A stretch of DNA of 52,040 nt from Alphaproteobacteria bacterium (lineage in GTDB: Bacteria; Pseudomonadota; Alphaproteobacteria; UBA8366), in the NCBI GenBank assembly GCA_021774335.1, contig JAJFJD010000050.1:1-52040 (forward strand), given 5' to 3'. The notes under the pieces are model-generated. The model saw only the letters and a list, made by a program, of their open reading frames with translations. It did no database searches and was not told the origin of the DNA. Positions 9,719 through 18,229 of the stretch are shown piece after piece. Position numbers and translations under genes: made by a program. Each line of letters starts with the position of its first letter. Position 1 is the stretch's first letter.

Positions 9719-11062
9719 ATGGCATCAGCGGCCGAACAGTTAGCGGCGAACTTCAATCTTGGGGCCTTGAAGAAGGCAACGGAGTTGAAGAAGCGTATCT
9801 GGTTCACGCTGGGCGCTTTGATTATTTACCGGTTCGGCACGTATATCCCGCTTCCCGGCATCGATACCATCGTCTTGCAGGACCTGTTCTCGCAGCAGCA
9901 GGGCGGCATCATCGGCATGTTCGATGTGTTCGCGGGCGGCGCGCTGAGCCGCATGTCGATCTTTGCGCTTAACATCATGCCGTATATCTCGGCCGCCATT
10001 ATCATGCAGTTGATGCAGGCGGTGTCGCCGAGGCTGGAAAAGCTTAAGAAAGAAGGCGAGTCCGGCCGCAAGAAGATCAATCAGTATACGCGCTACGGCA
10101 CGGTTTTTCTGGCGACCTTCCAGGCCTACGGGTTGGCGGTCGGATTGGAGAGCATGCAGAGCAGCGCCGGTGCCGCGGTGATGGCGCCGGGAGTCTTTTT
10201 CCGGGCTACGACGGTGATCACGCTGGTCGGCGGGACGATCTTCCTGATGTGGCTGGGTGAACAGGTGACGAACCGCGGCGTCGGCAACGGCATCTCCCTG
10301 ATCATCTTCGCAGGAATCGTGGCGGAACTGCCGTCTGCGCTGGCCGGCACCCTTGATTTGGGCCGCACGGGGGCATTGCCGACAATCGTGATCATTGGCT
10401 TTCTCCTGCTTTCGATCATCGTGATCATGATCATCGTGTTCGTCGAGCGCGCCCAGCGGCGCATCGTGGTGCAATATCCCAAACGGCAGGTGGGCAACCG
10501 CATGTTTGGCGGCGAGTCTTCGCATCTGCCGCTGAAGCTGAACACCGCGGGCGTAATCCCGCCGATTTTTGCCAGCTCGCTGCTATTGCTGCCGCTGACG
10601 GTGGCGAACTTTTCCGGTGGGCAGGGGCCTGAATGGCTTAATATGGTGAACGCGCTTTTGGGTCGCGGTCAGCCGCTGTTCCTGTTGATCTATGTCTCGA
10701 TGATCGTGTTCTTCGCTTTCTTCTACACGGCGATCGTCTTCAACCCGCAGGAAACCGCGGACAACCTAAAGCAGTATGGTGGCTTCATTCCAGGAATCCG
10801 GCCGGGCAAGAATACCGCGGATTACCTGGACTTCGTCTTGACGCGGCTGACCGTTGTTGGCGCACTGTACCTATCGATCATCTGTATCATCCCGGAATGG
10901 CTCATCTCGCAATATTCCGTGCCGTTCTACTTTGGCGGTACGAGCCTGCTGATCGTGGTGACCGTGACAATGGATACGGTTGGGCAGGTCCATTCGCATC
11001 TGCTGGCTCATCAATATGAAGGGTTGATCAAGAAATCGAAGCTTCGGGGACGGCGAGGGTGA
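9719..11062 (+). CDS. secY: Protein translocase subunit SecY
   Basis: SecY is the channel subunit of the SecYEG inner-membrane translocon. The 447 residues match the family and show about ten hydrophobic membrane spans. Hallmarks include RIWFTLGALIIYRFGTYIPL at TM1, GGALSRMSIFALNIMPYISA in the plug/TM2 region, GEQVTNRGVGNGISLIIFAG, and the late cytoplasmic loop with GGFIPGIRPGKNTADYLD. It closes the spc block, and its TGA overlaps the GTG start of adk. Confidence 0.98.
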   Translation: MASAAEQLAANFNLGALKKATELKKRIWFTLGALIIYRFGTYIPLPGIDTIVLQDLFSQQQGGIIGMFDVFAGGALSRMSIFALNIMPYISAAIIMQLMQAVSPRLEKLKKEGESGRKKINQYTRYGTVFLATFQAYGLAVGLESMQSSAGAAVMAPGVFFRATTVITLVGGTIFLMWLGEQVTNRGVGNGISLIIFAGIVAELPSALAGTLDLGRTGALPTIVIIGFLLLSIIVIMIIVFVERAQRRIVVQYPKRQVGNRMFGGESSHLPLKLNTAGVIPPIFASSLLLLPLTVANFSGGQGPEWLNMVNALLGRGQPLFLLIYVSMIVFFAFFYTAIVFNPQETADNLKQYGGFIPGIRPGKNTADYLDFVLTRLTVVGALYLSIICIIPEWLISQYSVPFYFGGTSLLIVVTVTMDTVGQVHSHLLAHQYEGLIKKSKLRGRRG

Positions 11063-11640
11063 ATATCATTCTTTTCGGACCACCAGGTGCCGGCAAGGGC
11101 ACGCAGGCGCGGCGTCTGGTCAAAAAATTCGGCATTGTCCAGCTCTCGACCGGCGATATGCTGCGTGCGGCGGCCGCGTCGGGGTCGGACATTGGGCAAC
11201 GTGCCAAGGCGTTGATGGAAGCCGGTCAACTGATGCCGGATGATATCATGGTCAGCATTGTCTCGGATCGGATCGACGAGCCCGATTGTGCGAATGGCTT
11301 TATTCTGGACGGCTATCCGCGGACTGTGCCGCAGGCGAAAGCCCTGGACAAATTACTGGCGGAAAAAGGTCTGACGCTCGACCATGTCATCGAGCTTGCG
11401 GTGGCCGATGATGTACTGGTCTCGCGTATTACCGGTCGGGCTGCTGAAGAAGCTGCCGCCGGTAAATCGCGTGCCGACGACAATGTAGAGACGTTGAAGA
11501 AGCGGCTTGCCGTCTATCATGAGCGGACGGAGCCCGTTCTTCCATATTACCGCGACAAAGCGGTCCTCAAATCGGTCGATGGCATGGCCGATATCGAGGA
11601 CGTTGCGGCGCAAATCGATGCTTTGGTCCCGGGCGGGTAG
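11059..11640 (+). CDS. adk: Adenylate kinase (short, LID-less form)
   Basis: It interconverts ATP + AMP and 2 ADP in the cytosol. The P-loop GPPGAGKGT is at residues 7-15, STGDMLR follows at the AMP site, and GFILDGYPRTVPQA is the family signature. The 193 residues and the direct passage from ITGR to RADDN show that the longer LID domain is absent, as in other alphaproteobacteria. Start is GTG, overlapping the secY TGA by 4 bases. An IDALV...end precedes a promoter-bearing gap. Confidence 0.96.
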   Translation: MNIILFGPPGAGKGTQARRLVKKFGIVQLSTGDMLRAAAASGSDIGQRAKALMEAGQLMPDDIMVSIVSDRIDEPDCANGFILDGYPRTVPQAKALDKLLAEKGLTLDHVIELAVADDVLVSRITGRAAEEAAAGKSRADDNVETLKKRLAVYHERTEPVLPYYRDKAVLKSVDGMADIEDVAAQIDALVPGG

Positions 11641-11645
11641 GAGAA

Positions 11646-11673
11646 TTGACACGATGTTGAATTCCCCTATAAT
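11646..11673 (+). promoter_or_regulatory. Consensus sigma70 promoter upstream of rpsM
   Basis: A perfect -35 TTGACA (11646-11651) and a perfect -10 TATAAT (11668-11673) are separated by 16 bases. The predicted start near 11680 leaves a leader of about 140 bases before the rpsM GTG. This would let the rpsM-rpsK-rpoA-rplQ block be transcribed independently of the upstream genes. The match to both hexamers is exact; activity is inferred. Confidence 0.8.
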
Positions 11674-11676
11674 CCG

Positions 11677-11690
11677 CGGCCCCGGGGCCG
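11677..11690 (+). repeat. 14-base GC palindrome at the predicted rpsM start point
   Basis: CGGCCCCGGGGCCG is a perfect palindrome starting four bases after the -10 box and followed by ATTTT. It would overlap the transcription start. It may be a stringent-type GC-rich discriminator, a protein site or a short RNA hairpin; the sequence alone does not decide. The rest of the 180-base gap (11691-11820) holds the leader and an AAGGAG Shine-Dalgarno. Confidence 0.45.
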
Positions 11691-11820
11691 ATTTTATGGT
11701 TTCCGGCGTTGGGGTTGTCCTGACAAACCGAAACATCCTGGCAACTACGTGCACGGTCGGCGCCATTGAGCCGGTACGCGGCGGTTTGCCTATCGTAGTG
11801 TCTGACAAGGAGTACTCGGC

Positions 11821-12195
11821 GTGGCTCGCATAGCTGGCGTGAATATTCCGACGCAAAAGCGCGTCGAAATTGCACTCACATACATTCACGGCATTGGCCG
11901 TACGAAGGCACAGGAAATTTGCGGCAAGTGCGGCATTCCTGGCGAACGTCGCGTGAATGAAATGAGCGAACAGGAAGTAATGGGCGTCCGCGAAGTGATT
12001 GATCGCGACTATGTGGTGGAGGGTGACCTTCGCCGGGAAGTCGCGATGAACATCAAGCGGCTGATGGATCTTGGCTGTTATCGCGGCCTGCGTCATCGTA
12101 AGGGCCTTCCCGTACACGGGCAGCGGACTCATACTAATGCCCGCACCCGCAAAGGGCCGGCCCGTCCGATTGCGGGCAAGAAGAAAGCGGTCTAA
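11821..12195 (+). CDS. rpsM: 30S ribosomal protein S13
   Basis: S13 sits at the top of the 30S head and bridges to L5 and the P-site tRNA. The 124 residues begin [20 protein letters not shown] and end in the basic tail with [20 protein letters not shown] and RTRKGPARP, both diagnostic. GTG start with AAGGAG about 9 bases upstream. It is the first gene after the promoter at 11646. Confidence 0.98.
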   Translation: MARIAGVNIPTQKRVEIALTYIHGIGRTKAQEICGKCGIPGERRVNEMSEQEVMGVREVIDRDYVVEGDLRREVAMNIKRLMDLGCYRGLRHRKGLPVHGQRTHTNARTRKGPARPIAGKKKAV

Positions 12196-12207
12196 GGAGC
12201 AGCACGG

Positions 12208-12600
12208 ATGGCTAAGGCAGCGACAGCGCGCGTACGTAAGCGCGAACGAAAGAACATTACGTCGGGCGTCGCGCATGTGAATGCGTCGTTCAATAACACC
12301 ATGATCACCATCACCGATGCGCAGGGCAATGCAATTGCCTGGTCGTCGGCCGGGGGCATGGGGTTCAAAGGCAGCCGGAAATCGACGCCCTATGCGGCGC
12401 AGGTTGCGGCTGAAGACGCCGGCAAGAAGGCACAAGACCACGGTATGAAGACCCTGGAAGTCTGTGTAAAAGGACCTGGGTCAGGACGCGAATCGGCGCT
12501 TCGGGCATTGCAAGCGGTTGGTTTTACCATCACCGCCATTCGTGATGTGACACCGATTCCCCATAATGGGTGCCGTCCGCCGAAACGTCGGCGGGTTTGA
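12208..12600 (+). CDS. rpsK: 30S ribosomal protein S11
   Basis: S11 forms the 30S platform near the E-site mRNA. The 130 residues contain [20 protein letters not shown] and [20 protein letters not shown], and end [14 protein letters not shown], all family hallmarks. It lies 12 bases after rpsM; 85 bases separate it from rpoA. Confidence 0.98.
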   Translation: MAKAATARVRKRERKNITSGVAHVNASFNNTMITITDAQGNAIAWSSAGGMGFKGSRKSTPYAAQVAAEDAGKKAQDHGMKTLEVCVKGPGSGRESALRALQAVGFTITAIRDVTPIPHNGCRPPKRRRV

Positions 12601-12640
12601 TCCGCCGACCGAACGACGGGCCGGATTTACGGAATAACGC

Positions 12641-12657
12641 CGCTGCCGAAAGCAGCG
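12641..12657 (+). other. Stem-loop in the rpsK-rpoA gap
   Basis: CGCTGC (12641-12646), loop CGAAA, GCAGCG (12652-12657) form a perfect 6-bp stem, followed shortly by ATTTTG. It is too short of T to be a convincing terminator. It could be a partial attenuator or an RNA-processing or stability element that sets the ratio of ribosomal protein to RNA polymerase alpha. Confidence 0.4.
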
Positions 12658-12685
12658 CGGATTTTGAGAGAGCGAGGTCGCAACG

Positions 12686-13702
12686 GTGATCCAGAAGAAC
12701 TGGCAAGCATTGATCAAGCCAAACAAGCTTAACATCGAGCCGGGGGCCGATTCATCGCGCACCGCAACTGTTGTTGCGGAACCGTTGGAGCGCGGCTTTG
12801 GCCTGACGCTGGGCAACGCCATCCGGCGCATCCTGCTGTCGTCCCTTCAGGGGGCGGCGGTCACGTCCATCCAGGTTGAGGGCGTTCTGCACGAATTTTC
12901 GTCCATCCAGGGTGTTCAGGAAGATGTCACGGATATCGTCCTGAACATCAAGTCGCTCGCGCTGCGCCTGCACAGCGAAGGGCCGAAGCGGATGGCTCTG
13001 ACGGCCAAAGGGCCGGGTGAGGTGACTGCCGCGCAGATCGAGACCGGGCACGACATCGAAGTGATGAACCCCAATCTCGTCATCTGCACGTTGGACAAGG
13101 GCGCCAGCATAAATATGGAGCTGACGGTCGATACCGGAAAAGGCTATGTCGCCGCGTCGTTGAACCGACCGGCCGATGCGCCGATCGGTTTGATCCCGGT
13201 CGACTCTGTGTTCAGCCCGGTCCGCAAGTGTTCCTACAAGGTTGAGAACACACGTGTCGGACAGGTCACCGACTATGACAAGCTGTCCATGACGCTGGAG
13301 ACCAACGGCACCGTGACGCCGGAAGATGCCGTGGCGCTCGCCGCCCGCATTCTTCAGGATCAGCTTCAGCTCTTCATCAACTTCGAAGAGCCGCAGCAGC
13401 GTGTCGAGCAGGAGCAGGCGGCGGATTTGCCGTTCAACAAGAACCTGCTGCGCAAGGTCGACGAGCTCGAACTGTCCGTCCGTTCGGCCAACTGCCTGAA
13501 GAACGACAACATCGTCTACATCGGCGATCTGGTTCAGAAATCCGAAGCGGAAATGCTGCGGACGCCGAACTTCGGGCGTAAGTCGCTGAATGAGATCAAG
13601 GAAGTCTTATCGCAGATGGGGCTGCATCTCGGCATGGAAATCAGCAACTGGCCGCCGGACAACATAGAAGACTTGGCGCGGCGGCTGGAAGAGCCGTTCT
13701 AA
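12686..13702 (+). CDS. rpoA: DNA-directed RNA polymerase subunit alpha
   Basis: The alpha dimer nucleates RNA polymerase assembly, and its C-terminal domain contacts UP elements and activators. The 338 residues split into an N-terminal domain (to about 235, with [20 protein letters not shown] and [19 protein letters not shown]) and a C-terminal domain (from about 255, with [20 protein letters not shown]). Start is GTG; the canonical [12 protein letters not shown] follows directly. It is part of the alpha-operon block. Confidence 0.98.
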   Translation: MIQKNWQALIKPNKLNIEPGADSSRTATVVAEPLERGFGLTLGNAIRRILLSSLQGAAVTSIQVEGVLHEFSSIQGVQEDVTDIVLNIKSLALRLHSEGPKRMALTAKGPGEVTAAQIETGHDIEVMNPNLVICTLDKGASINMELTVDTGKGYVAASLNRPADAPIGLIPVDSVFSPVRKCSYKVENTRVGQVTDYDKLSMTLETNGTVTPEDAVALAARILQDQLQLFINFEEPQQRVEQEQAADLPFNKNLLRKVDELELSVRSANCLKNDNIVYIGDLVQKSEAEMLRTPNFGRKSLNEIKEVLSQMGLHLGMEISNWPPDNIEDLARRLEEPF

Positions 13703-13739
13703 TAACGGCCAAACGACAGAATTCAAGGAGCGGCGGATA

Positions 13740-14168
13740 ATGCGCCACAGAATAAGCGGGCGAAAGCTCAACCGAAAGAGTCAGCATCGCAAAGCAATGT
13801 TCTCGAACATGGCGGCTGCTCTTATCAAGCACGAGCAGATCAAGACGACCTTGCCCAAGGCGAAAGAGCTTCGTCCAATTGTGGAAAAGCTCATCACATT
13901 GGGTAAGCGCGGCACGTTGCATGACCGCCGCCGTGCCTTCGCGGCGCTGCGCGACGACGCGACGACGGCGAAGTTGTTTGAGACGCTGGGACCGCGATAT
14001 CAGGATCGCACCGGCGGTTACATTCGCATTATTAAGGCGGGCTTTCGCTATGGTGATGCCGCGCCGATGGCGATGATTGAATTTGTCGACCGGGACGAGG
14101 ACGCCAAAGGGCTCGATTCCGGACCGGTTGAGGTCGACGAAGACATTGAAGAGACCGCTGCTGCTTAG
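13740..14168 (+). CDS. rplQ: 50S ribosomal protein L17
   Basis: L17 is a 50S protein near the tunnel exit. The 142 residues open [20 protein letters not shown] and carry [15 protein letters not shown], typical of the family. A 20-residue acidic tail ends the protein. The gene has GGAG upstream and is the last of the ribosomal block, followed by a strong terminator. Confidence 0.97.
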   Translation: MRHRISGRKLNRKSQHRKAMFSNMAAALIKHEQIKTTLPKAKELRPIVEKLITLGKRGTLHDRRRAFAALRDDATTAKLFETLGPRYQDRTGGYIRIIKAGFRYGDAAPMAMIEFVDRDEDAKGLDSGPVEVDEDIEETAAA

Positions 14169-14196
14169 GCTGTCCTCGATGCATACCGATTCAAAT

Positions 14197-14227
14197 AAGG
14201 GGGCGGCCGCAGGGCCGGCCCCTTTTT
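14197..14227 (+). terminator. Rho-independent terminator after rplQ
   Basis: A GC-rich stem (GGGGCGGCC against GGCCGGCCCC, one bulged base, 4-base loop) is followed by five T at 14223-14227. It starts 28 bases after the rplQ stop and marks the end of the ribosomal superoperon. Confidence 0.9.
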
Positions 14228-14266
14228 GTGTGATCGGTGGTTGCCTGACGATACCCGGAGGAGTAC

Positions 14267-15691
14267 ATGCCTTCCATGGTTAGGTTCATTGCCGCATTTG
14301 CGTTGATCCTGTTGCCCCTGATCGGGCCGGGCGCCGGCCCCGCATCGGCGCAGAAGCGTGCGGTCCCCTCCGGTGATGCGGAAATTCGCCTAAGCTTTGC
14401 ACCGATCGTGCGAAGGGTCGGCCCCGCGGTGGTGAATATCTACACCAAGCGCGTTGTCAAACAGCGCCCGGCGTCCCCCTTTTTCGATGATCCCTTCTTC
14501 CGGCGCTTCTTCGGCGAGAGTTCGCCCTTTGGCGGCAGCCGGAAACGTATGGAAAATTCGCTTGGATCCGGCGTCATCGTTCGCGGTGACGGCGTGGTCG
14601 TCACCAACCATCATGTCATCAAGGGCGCGGACAGTATCACTGTCGTGTTGAGCGATCGGCGTGAATTCGACGCGAAGGTCCTGGTCACCGACGAACAGAC
14701 GGATATTGCCGTCTTGCGTGTCGCGATGAAGGGCGAGACGCTGCCCTCGGTCAGTTTTGGCGATGCGGACTCGCTGGAGGTCGGCGACCTGGTGCTTGCC
14801 ATCGGTAATCCCTTTGGCCTGGGGCAGACGGTGAGTTCCGGCATCGTGTCGGGCTTGGCGCGCACGTCCGTTGGCATTACCGACTTCCGGTCTTTCATCC
14901 AGACCGATGCCGCGATCAATCCGGGGAATTCCGGTGGCGCGCTGGTGTCGATGGATGGCCGGCTTATCGGTATCAATACGGCGATCTATTCCCGTAGCGG
15001 TGGCTCGGTCGGGATTGGGTTCGCGGTGCCGAGCAACATGGTGCGGACGATCGTCCGCAGCGCGGTAAGCGGGAAGCCTTTGGTCCGCCCATGGCTTTCG
15101 CTGCGCGCGCGCGAAGTGACATCCGATATTGCATCGGCGATGGGCCTCGCCCGCCCGGGTGGGGTCCTGGTTGAATCCGTGACGCGCAAAGGGCCTGCTG
15201 CCCGCGCGGGCGTTCGGCGTGGCGACGTCATCGTGGCGATCAATGAGCAATCGGTGGACGATGTTCATGGGCTGCGATTCCGGCTGGCCACGCGGGAAAT
15301 TGGCGAGCGGGTGAAGTTTTCCGTTCAGCGCAAGGGAAAGATCCGGCGCCTTTCCTTCGAGTTGCAAGCACCGCCGGAAGACCCGCCGCGCAATTTGACG
15401 CAATTGCAGGGCCGTCACCCTTTATCAGGGGCGCATGTCGTCAATCTCTCACCGGCGGTGGCAGCTGAGATCGGATTGGACGATGCGGCGGAAGGCGTTC
15501 TCGTCGTGAATGTCGCGCGGGGGTCCTGGGCGTCGCGCATCGGCTTGCGCAAGGGCGACATCCTCCTGACTGTGAATGGCAATGAGGTCCGCTTGGTGGA
15601 AGAGATTAGGCGCGCGACCAGCCGCGAGCAGGACAAATGGCGCTTGGAAATTCGGCGCGGCAATCGGACGCTCCGAGTAGAAGTCGGATAG
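14267..15691 (+). CDS. Periplasmic Do/DegP-type serine endoprotease
   Basis: An HtrA-family quality-control protease of the envelope. A Sec signal peptide occupies about residues 1-28 (hydrophobic FIAAFALILLPLIG, then PASAQ). The trypsin-like domain shows the triad His116 (TNHHV), Asp146 (TDIAVL) and Ser222 (NPGNSGGAL). Two PDZ domains follow, at about 275-365 and 390-474. The 474 residues fit the family. GGAGGAG precedes ATG 14267; ATG 14276 is an alternative start. It sits just after the rplQ terminator, so it probably has its own promoter, and 12 bases before rarA. Whether it is DegP- or DegQ-like cannot be told from sequence. Confidence 0.93.
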   Translation: MPSMVRFIAAFALILLPLIGPGAGPASAQKRAVPSGDAEIRLSFAPIVRRVGPAVVNIYTKRVVKQRPASPFFDDPFFRRFFGESSPFGGSRKRMENSLGSGVIVRGDGVVVTNHHVIKGADSITVVLSDRREFDAKVLVTDEQTDIAVLRVAMKGETLPSVSFGDADSLEVGDLVLAIGNPFGLGQTVSSGIVSGLARTSVGITDFRSFIQTDAAINPGNSGGALVSMDGRLIGINTAIYSRSGGSVGIGFAVPSNMVRTIVRSAVSGKPLVRPWLSLRAREVTSDIASAMGLARPGGVLVESVTRKGPAARAGVRRGDVIVAINEQSVDDVHGLRFRLATREIGERVKFSVQRKGKIRRLSFELQAPPEDPPRNLTQLQGRHPLSGAHVVNLSPAVAAEIGLDDAAEGVLVVNVARGSWASRIGLRKGDILLTVNGNEVRLVEEIRRATSREQDKWRLEIRRGNRTLRVEVG

Positions 15692-15703
15692 AAAGCAAGT
15701 GGA

Positions 15704-17020
15704 TTGAGCGGACCAGCACAGCAAGGTCTGTTTGAGAGCTCGGCGCCAAGCCCGCTTGCCGCGCGGCTTCGGCCATCGACGCTTGACGATGTGGTCGGAC
15801 AGGATCATCTGCTGGGATCGGACGGTGCGCTGCGCCGAATGCTGAGGTCCGGCACGCTCGCGTCGTTGGTTCTGTGGGGGCCGCCCGGCTGCGGCAAGAC
15901 GACAATCGCGCGATTGCTGGCGGATGAAGTTAAGTTGGCATTCGAGCCTCTGTCGGCCGTTTTTTCCGGTGTGGCCGACCTCCGCAAGGTATTCGAGCGC
16001 GCCAAGCAGCGGCGCATCGCAGGAGAGTCCACGTTGCTCTTCGTGGATGAAATCCACCGGTTCAATCGATCCCAACAGGATGGGTTCCTGCCGTATGTCG
16101 AGGACGGGACCGTTGTGCTGGTCGGTGCGACGACCGAGAACCCCAGTTTCGAACTGAATGCCGCACTGTTGTCCCGCTGCCAGGTCTTCGTCCTACACCG
16201 CCTGGACCGGGACGCGTTGGAAACGTTGCTGACGCGTGCGGAGGCGGTTGAAGAACAGCCATTGCCGCTGGATGGCGAAGCTCGGGAAAGCCTTATGGCG
16301 ATGGCCGACGGCGACGGCCGCTTTCTGCTTAATCTCTGCGAAGAGTTGTTCAGGTTACCTGGTGACGACATCCTGGATCGCGCGCGGCTTGCCGACACCG
16401 TGCAGCGGCGTGCGCCGGTCTACGACAAAGGGCAGGACAGCCACTACAACTTGATCAGTGCGCTCCACAAGTCCTTGCGCGGCTCCGACACCGACGCCGG
16501 GCTCTATTGGCTCGCGCGGATGTTGGCGGGCGGGGAGGAGCCCCGGTATATCGCGCGCCGGCTTCTGCGGTTCGCCTATGAGGATATCGGACTGGCCGAC
16601 CCGGAAGCGGCGGTTCAGGCCCTGACAGCGTGGGAAACCTATGAGCGGCTCGGCTCGCCCGAGGGCGAGTTGGCGATCGCGCAGGCGGTGATTTACTTGG
16701 GCAGCGCGCCCAAATCGAACGCGGTATATCGTGCATTTGGGGCAGCGTCGCGCTCGGCCAAGGAAACCGGCTCGCTGAGCCCGCCGAAGCATATCCTGAA
16801 CGCGCCAACCGATCTGATGAAGGACTTGGGGTACGGCGCTGGGTATCAATACGACCATGACGCCGAGGACGGATTTTCCGGTCAGAACTATTTCCCGGAC
16901 GATATGCCCCGCGAGGCGTTCTACGCGCCGGTCGATCGCGGTTTCGAGCGCGAGATACGAAAACGGCTTGCGTACTGGGATCGCTTGCGGTCCGGACGGC
17001 GGGACGAAAACGACGGGTGA
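15704..17020 (+). CDS. rarA: Replication-associated recombination protein A (MgsA/WHIP-type AAA+ ATPase)
   Basis: RarA is a clamp-loader-like AAA+ ATPase acting at stalled replication forks. Walker A is GPPGCGKTT at residues 59-67 and Walker B LLFVDEIHRF follows, with GATTENPSFELNAALLSRC as sensor 1. The C-terminal half contains the RarA-type YDKGQDSHYNLISALHKSLR and GSAPKSNAVYRAF. The 438 residues match the family. The start appears to be TTG at 15704, as no ATG fits before the conserved N-terminus; ribosome binding there is weak. Confidence 0.95.
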   Translation: MSGPAQQGLFESSAPSPLAARLRPSTLDDVVGQDHLLGSDGALRRMLRSGTLASLVLWGPPGCGKTTIARLLADEVKLAFEPLSAVFSGVADLRKVFERAKQRRIAGESTLLFVDEIHRFNRSQQDGFLPYVEDGTVVLVGATTENPSFELNAALLSRCQVFVLHRLDRDALETLLTRAEAVEEQPLPLDGEARESLMAMADGDGRFLLNLCEELFRLPGDDILDRARLADTVQRRAPVYDKGQDSHYNLISALHKSLRGSDTDAGLYWLARMLAGGEEPRYIARRLLRFAYEDIGLADPEAAVQALTAWETYERLGSPEGELAIAQAVIYLGSAPKSNAVYRAFGAASRSAKETGSLSPPKHILNAPTDLMKDLGYGAGYQYDHDAEDGFSGQNYFPDDMPREAFYAPVDRGFEREIRKRLAYWDRLRSGRRDENDG

Positions 17021-17025
17021 GAAGA

Positions 17026-18081
17026 ATGGCACTACTGCATATTTCGATTGAGGGCGATCCCTATGCGCTGGGTGTGGCGCTCGGCCAACAGGGCCGCGAC
17101 GCGTTTCGCGATATCGTCAGAAAACTGGACCGGTTCCAAGCCTTGCAATCGTGGCGGGACAGCGACCGGTTGTCATCGATCGAGGCGGCATCGCGGGAAG
17201 CGTTTCCGGATCTGATGCGTGAGATGGACGGCATCGCGGCCGGGGCGGATGCCGATTTTCAGGACATCCTGTTATGGAACTGCCGGGGCGATCTGCCGAA
17301 TAGCGCTGAGATTATGGGTGAACAGGGCTGTACAGATGTCATGATCCCAGCCGACGAGGATGGCGGACTGCCGGCGGTCATCGGGCATAACGAGGACGAT
17401 TCCCCGTCGTTCGACGGTTTCTGCTTTGTTGCGACGGTGCGGCCGAGCGATGGCCGGACCGGCTTTACCAGCTTCTGCGTGCCGGGGTTGTTGCCCGGTC
17501 ATACCTTCGGCGTGAACGAAGCCGGACTCGTGCAGACGATTAACAATATCCGGCCACACGACCATCAAATCGGGATCGGCCGGCATGTTGTGACACGCGC
17601 GGTGCTGGGATGCCGGACCCTGACAGATGCCGCCGCGATCCTGGGGCGTCGCGACCGGGCCGCCGGGTTTCACCACAATCTGGGGCATAGTGCCGGGCCG
17701 TTCTGGGCTGTCGAGGCGCCCGCAAGTGGATGCGAAATCATCGCGGTCGAAACACCGCGAGCGCATGCGAACCATCTGGTATTCGATCGGTTCAAGAATG
17801 CGGATCAGAGGATCGCGGCTTCGTCCCGCGACCGGCAGGAACGGGCGGAACGACTTCTGGCTGACGGCGAGGTCGACCGGAATCCGCTTGCCATCCTGGG
17901 CGATAGCGACGGTGACGGACTACCGATCTGCCGCAAACAGGTTGGCGGACCGGACGGCGGTTACACGCTGGCGACGGCGGTGTTCGAGATTTCCGCGCAG
18001 GCCGTCGACTGGCGGTTCTACGACGATCCCAAGGGGTCGGCGATCCTGGAAGGCCGGCAATCTGCGGCTTCGAACGACTGA
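17026..18081 (+). CDS. C45-type autoproteolytic acyltransferase/hydrolase
   Basis: The protein resembles the acyl-CoA:isopenicillin-N acyltransferase family of Ntn hydrolases. These self-cleave before a Cys that becomes the N-terminal nucleophile. Here Gly-Cys-Thr in EQGCTDVMI places that Cys at residue 102, close to the position in the fungal enzyme. VIGHNEDDSPSF and TFGVNEAGLVQTINNI are further family segments. The 351 residues have no signal peptide. ATG 17026 lies 5 bases after rarA; a GTG at 17017 is possible. The natural substrate is unknown, and penicillin chemistry is not implied. Confidence 0.75.
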   Translation: MALLHISIEGDPYALGVALGQQGRDAFRDIVRKLDRFQALQSWRDSDRLSSIEAASREAFPDLMREMDGIAAGADADFQDILLWNCRGDLPNSAEIMGEQGCTDVMIPADEDGGLPAVIGHNEDDSPSFDGFCFVATVRPSDGRTGFTSFCVPGLLPGHTFGVNEAGLVQTINNIRPHDHQIGIGRHVVTRAVLGCRTLTDAAAILGRRDRAAGFHHNLGHSAGPFWAVEAPASGCEIIAVETPRAHANHLVFDRFKNADQRIAASSRDRQERAERLLADGEVDRNPLAILGDSDGDGLPICRKQVGGPDGGYTLATAVFEISAQAVDWRFYDDPKGSAILEGRQSAASND

Positions 18082-18100
18082 TCCGGAAGACCGGTCATCA

Positions 18101-18128
18101 TTGGCGTATGGAGCGGTTGCAGGATAAT
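18101..18128 (+). promoter_or_regulatory. Candidate promoter for amtB-glnK
   Basis: TTGGCG (18101-18106) and GATAAT (18123-18128), spaced by 16 bases, give a moderate sigma70-type match with a start expected near 18135. I did not find a clear sigma54 -24/-12 element in this gap, although nitrogen control of amtB is common in the group. Confidence 0.35.
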
Positions 18129-18153
18129 ATGAGCCGCTTTTGGCGAGGCTGGG

Positions 18154-18174
18154 AGGCAGATTGGCAATCTGCCT
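18154..18174 (+). promoter_or_regulatory. Perfect 21-base palindrome upstream of amtB
   Basis: AGGCAGATTG and CAATCTGCCT are perfect 10-base arms around a single central G. It lies 56 bases before the amtB ATG and just downstream of the candidate promoter. As RNA it can form a 7-8 bp hairpin. It may be an operator for a dimeric repressor or a leader hairpin. It could also be the terminator of the upstream gene, but the T run after it is weak. Confidence 0.5.
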
Positions 18175-18229
18175 AGAAGTTTTGATTCAACAAACATCAA
18201 TAAAGACGTACGACAAAGGAATTTTCGAA

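Noticed and set aside
11654..11833. Possible 59-codon frame in the adk-rpsM gap
   Set aside because: It begins inside the promoter spacer, runs through the leader into rpsM, and resembles no protein. The region is better explained as promoter and leader.
14390..15418. 342-codon open frame antisense to the Do protease
   Set aside because: Shadow of a secure gene with a visible catalytic triad.
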